IMG/VR virus record: IMGVR_UViG_3300030106_002678
Location: 1 to 31,790 of that record
Source: a virus
Length of the DNA: 31,790 bases
Direction: 5' to 3' (one strand)
The notes under the pieces: generated by a model
Database searches by the model: none
Told to the model about the DNA's origin: nothing
Seen by the model: the letters and a program-made list of their open reading frames with translations, nothing else
Made by a program: the position numbers and the translations under genes
Shown: positions 29,459-31,790 of the stretch, piece by piece
Layout of the letters: every line of letters begins with the position of its first letter
How positions within the stretch are numbered: the stretch's first letter is position 1

Positions 29459-29934
29459 ATAAGTTCTTTGAGTTTCTTTTTTACGTTTCTAAAAGTATTA
29501 TAAAGTGAGTAATAACTTATGCGCGTTTTTCTGGACAGTTCGCTTATGCTTTGTCCATCGCTTACCATATCGTAAACTTGTCTGTTATACCAATGTATCT
29601 CTTTCAATGCTTTTTGTATCTTACCATAAACCTCATCATAGTTTACTGTTGCCTCATCTTCAATTTGTAAGTTGTCTAATGTGGTAAAAGTTACTTTCAT
29701 TTTTTTTCGTAACAGGTCGATGTAAAGACCTCTTAATATTCTGAAACAGTAATAGTAATTAATATCGCAGTCTCCATAACTAAAGTCGATGCCTTTTTGT
29801 GTATTTTTAATGAGCAATAGGTATAGTTCTTGCACTATATCCTCAACCTCTGTTTCTCTCAGGCCTCCAAAACTTCTTGTAATTTCCATCCACTTTTCGT
29901 GCCTATCGTATGCTATCTCTACTTGTGTTTTCAA
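29455..29934 (-). CDS. Sigma-70-like factor
   Basis: A 159-aa protein with a region-2-like N-terminal half (VEDIVQELYLLLI, YYYCFRILRGLYIDLLRKK) and a region-4-like HTH at the end (SISELSRKTRISYYSLYNTFRNVKKKL). This is the layout of small ECF-size sigma factors. It could direct host RNA polymerase to phage promoters. It starts at a TTG that overlaps the methyltransferase stop as TTGA; the next in-frame ATG would lose 15 residues. It lies in the early operon, the right place for a late-gene regulator. A terminase-like DNA-binding protein is an alternative. Confidence 0.6.
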   Translation of the reverse strand: MKTQVEIAYDRHEKWMEITRSFGGLRETEVEDIVQELYLLLIKNTQKGIDFSYGDCDINYYYCFRILRGLYIDLLRKKMKVTFTTLDNLQIEDEATVNYDEVYGKIQKALKEIHWYNRQVYDMVSDGQSISELSRKTRISYYSLYNTFRNVKKKLKELI

Positions 29935-30575
29935 AATAATCTTTTTTGTGATTTGTGTTCTTCTAATCTTTTGATAGCGTCATTGTAATATTCTTTATCT
30001 ATCTCACAAGCAGTTAAATCATAACCAAGATTATGACAAGCGATTGCAATGCTCCCACTTCCTAAATGTGTATCTAATATTTTATCTCCTTCCTTTGCAT
30101 ATTTCATAAGCAGCCACTCATATAATTTTGTATGTTTTTGAGTAGGATGTATTTTTTTTTGATGTTTATAGTCAACATTAATATCTTGTTTGAAACCAAT
30201 TAGATTTCCAATTTGAGTGAATCTTAAAATTGTTGGTTTAAATTTAAATGATGTCCAAGCTAATTCAAAATCGTGCATATTTTCTCTTGGCACACCACCT
30301 TTTGTTAATTTTTTTTCCCTAATGTCGTCATTAAATACTTTATCCCAACATATCCAAGATTGTGTATGGGGTAATACAAAAAAATTACCTCCCCATATTA
30401 TTTGATTTTTACTTACTCTAAATAATTCTGTAAAATATTCATCACTTGGTTTCATATCAATAGAGTCCCATTTTGCTATATCTATACAGTAAGGAGGGTC
30501 AACAATAGCCAAGTCAAAATAATTATCATTATATCTTGCCATCAAGTCCAAGTTATCTTCACAAGTTATTTTCAA
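29931..30575 (-). CDS. DNA N6-adenine/N4-cytosine methyltransferase (second copy)
   Basis: A 214-aa enzyme: DLAIVDPPYCIDI with DPPY at 26-29, a target region (about 40-130), IHPTQKHTKLYEWLL and ILDTHLGSGSIAIAC. Same class as the 239-aa enzyme, with an almost identical C-terminal third. Starts at TTG overlapping the helicase stop (TTTTGA). With the other two methyltransferases it gives this small genome three DNA-modifying enzymes. Confidence 0.83.
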   Translation of the reverse strand: MKITCEDNLDLMARYNDNYFDLAIVDPPYCIDIAKWDSIDMKPSDEYFTELFRVSKNQIIWGGNFFVLPHTQSWICWDKVFNDDIREKKLTKGGVPRENMHDFELAWTSFKFKPTILRFTQIGNLIGFKQDINVDYKHQKKIHPTQKHTKLYEWLLMKYAKEGDKILDTHLGSGSIAIACHNLGYDLTACEIDKEYYNDAIKRLEEHKSQKRLF

Positions 30576-31483
30576 AATGGCATTTTTAATTGTTCTATGA
30601 TGTTTGGTCTGTGTATGTCTTTGTCTCCCAACTTATATCCGACATTGTTCTTTATGCTTTCTAGGATAAGTGGACTATCAAAAGGTGTTGGTTTACAACC
30701 TAAATCGTGGTCTTTAATTTTCTTACAATGCAGTTCTGTATATATCCATCTTGATTCGTGTTGGGTCATTCTGTGAATACAGTAGAAATCATCAGTACGG
30801 TTACCATATACATTGCCAGATTCTACATCAGACATTGCTAAAGGTATTGGATGTCCTGCGTATTCGTGATTATTATTGTATCTTTTCCTAAATGCCTCCG
30901 TGACCGAATGCATTACTAACCACAATCCTTTGTTGTATTTTTTGACAAAGATTCTAAAATCAGTCATCATTTCATAGTTGTATTCAAAAGCATTACTAAA
31001 CTTCATCATTCCTTTATTCTTTCTCAAACTGTTTATTGGGTCGATAATCAAACAATCAAAATCATACTGTGGCATAACCACCTCGCACAAAGATAGTAAA
31101 TCTAAATAATCATAATTTTGCTCGCAATCAACAAACTTAAAATGTTCATATACAAACTCTGTATGTTTATCTAATTCTTCTTTTGATAATTTGTTTATGG
31201 GTTTCTGTGATTTAAATTCGATGATGCGCCTGATTAATGAATGGGGCTCGTTTTCGCTAGAGAATACTAAAAACTTTATCTTATGTTTCATTGCAAAGAG
31301 TAACATAAAATAAATAATGACAGATGTCTTTCCTACGTTTGCGTGTCCTGCAAAACAAGTGAGATTCCTTTTAAATCGAATTACACTATCTATCTCTTCA
31401 ATACCTATCTTTGGTGCTTCATTTAGTTTGCCTGTTCTTATCAGTTCAAGTTTGTCTAAATGATTCTCAAAGTTTATAAGCAT
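30572..31483 (-). CDS. Replicative helicase (DnaB/RecA-like)
   Basis: A 303-aa single-domain RecA-fold ATPase: Walker A GHANVGKTS (46-54), FLVFSSENEP after the first strand, Walker B DCLIIDP (143-149), and later LWLVMHSV and CKKIKDHDLG motifs. It matches the C-terminal helicase domain of DnaB; no primase part or N-terminal DnaB domain is present, so a host primase may be needed. It would unwind the phage replication fork. ATG-to-stop coupled with both neighbours. Confidence 0.75.
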   Translation of the reverse strand: MLINFENHLDKLELIRTGKLNEAPKIGIEEIDSVIRFKRNLTCFAGHANVGKTSVIIYFMLLFAMKHKIKFLVFSSENEPHSLIRRIIEFKSQKPINKLSKEELDKHTEFVYEHFKFVDCEQNYDYLDLLSLCEVVMPQYDFDCLIIDPINSLRKNKGMMKFSNAFEYNYEMMTDFRIFVKKYNKGLWLVMHSVTEAFRKRYNNNHEYAGHPIPLAMSDVESGNVYGNRTDDFYCIHRMTQHESRWIYTELHCKKIKDHDLGCKPTPFDSPLILESIKNNVGYKLGDKDIHRPNIIEQLKMPF

Positions 31484-31740
31484 TATCTGGATAGTTTTTC
31501 TAGTTCAAATTTTAAGTGATTGATTGCTTTCTGTATGTCGCTGTTTGGAGTTTCGTGTTTTTTGTAAGCTCGTAGTATGTAGGTGCAAGCAGTTCCTAGA
31601 TTGTAATTCAGATCAAAGTTTTCTACAACCTCTCTTGCCGTGTAACCATTTGCACCATCATAATACTTTGGAGTTTTTATTTTGGAAACTATCTTATAAC
31701 TTCCAAATTGTTCATCATAACCTTCAGAATGGCAAGGCAT
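31483..31740 (-). CDS. DUF3310 family protein
   Basis: An 85-aa protein. Residues about 25-85 (YYDGANGYTAREVVENFDLNYNLGTACTYILRAYKK, then DIQKAINHLKFELEKL) follow the DUF3310 pattern found in many phages, sometimes annotated as nucleotide kinase-like although the activity is not established. The start codon also lies in the left terminal repeat (ATG at 49), so across the junction it overlaps the SSB-like gene by 17 nt. Confidence 0.65.
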   Translation of the reverse strand: MPCHSEGYDEQFGSYKIVSKIKTPKYYDGANGYTAREVVENFDLNYNLGTACTYILRAYKKHETPNSDIQKAINHLKFELEKLSR

Positions 31741-31789
31741 CTTCTCTATCTTCGTTTTGGTCTGCTAATTGCAATTCTTTTTTTAACTC
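31692..31789. repeat. Right copy of 98-bp terminal redundancy
   Basis: Identical to bases 1-98; the final base 31790 (A) differs from base 99 (T). It contains the start of the DUF3310 gene, so its partner sequence downstream is supplied by the left end of the window. Confidence 0.93.
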
Positions 31790-31790
31790 A

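Noticed and set aside
1-31790. Temperate lifestyle or diversity-generating retroelement
   Set aside because: No integrase, repressor-like gene with operator, reverse transcriptase or template/variable repeat pair could be found; the fibre repeats are internal protein repeats.

Overview
The window looks like a complete genome of a lytic, tailed (siphovirus-type) phage of a Bacteroidota host, most likely a marine flavobacterium. The first 98 bases recur at the far end (31692-31789), so the molecule closes into a circle of about 31.69 kb, or was assembled from a circular or terminally redundant genome. DNA is AT-rich and essentially every gene lies on the minus strand. Bacteroidota signs: secreted proteins with signal peptides ending in NAQ or SSQ, promoters of the TTG / TAnnTTTG kind, no Shine-Dalgarno pattern, and structural proteins of a type familiar from flavobacterial phages. 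I see no integrase, tRNA, transposase, reverse transcriptase or CRISPR array.

Layout, in the direction of transcription (right to left). Replication block: begins at a host-type promoter (1607-1635), runs through small unknown genes, an SSB-like protein, then across the circle junction to a DUF3310 protein, a DnaB/RecA-like helicase, a DNA methyltransferase, a sigma-70-like protein, small proteins and a putative PD-(D/E)XK nuclease (ending at 28695). Second early block: from a promoter at 28506-28530 through a PD-(D/E)XK exonuclease-like protein, a second DPPY methyltransferase, a stand-alone DnaA domain-IV-like protein and a cytosine-C5 methyltransferase (to 24609). Late block: terminase, tail assembly chaperone with a programmed -1 frameshift, tail completion proteins, distal tail proteins, tape measure, prohead protease, scaffold, decoration and major capsid proteins, tail tube, portal, connector, fibre, and then an envelope/lysis cassette (spanin-like, thioredoxin-like, beta-barrel outer-membrane protein, M15 endolysin, 3TM holin) ending with a NinG-like nuclease and a terminator at 1634-1662.

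Two regulatory systems can be read directly from the DNA. (A) Five copies of a bipartite element, CAAAA - 14 or 15 bp - CGATATATA, stand before late genes (9535, 13262, 15076, 22481, 24580); in four of them the ATG starts exactly 3 nt after the element, which suggests leaderless or nearly leaderless late mRNAs. The phage sigma-like protein at 29455-29934 is the obvious candidate to read them. (B) Three transcription islands inside the late region each carry a homologous host-type promoter with a CAGRGGTAG box 54-56 bp upstream of the -7 element. Each ends in a terminator. They drive a 78-aa gene, a 96-aa gene and a stretch of about 500 nt with no convincing ORF, which looks like a large structured noncoding RNA with a duplicated 55-57 nt module. 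The islands look like morons, with an A-type promoter restarting late transcription after two of the three terminators.

The best candidates for something undescribed are the 10011-10510 RNA, the A-type promoter regulon, the boxed island promoters, and the secreted beta-barrel plus thioredoxin-like pair in the lysis cassette.
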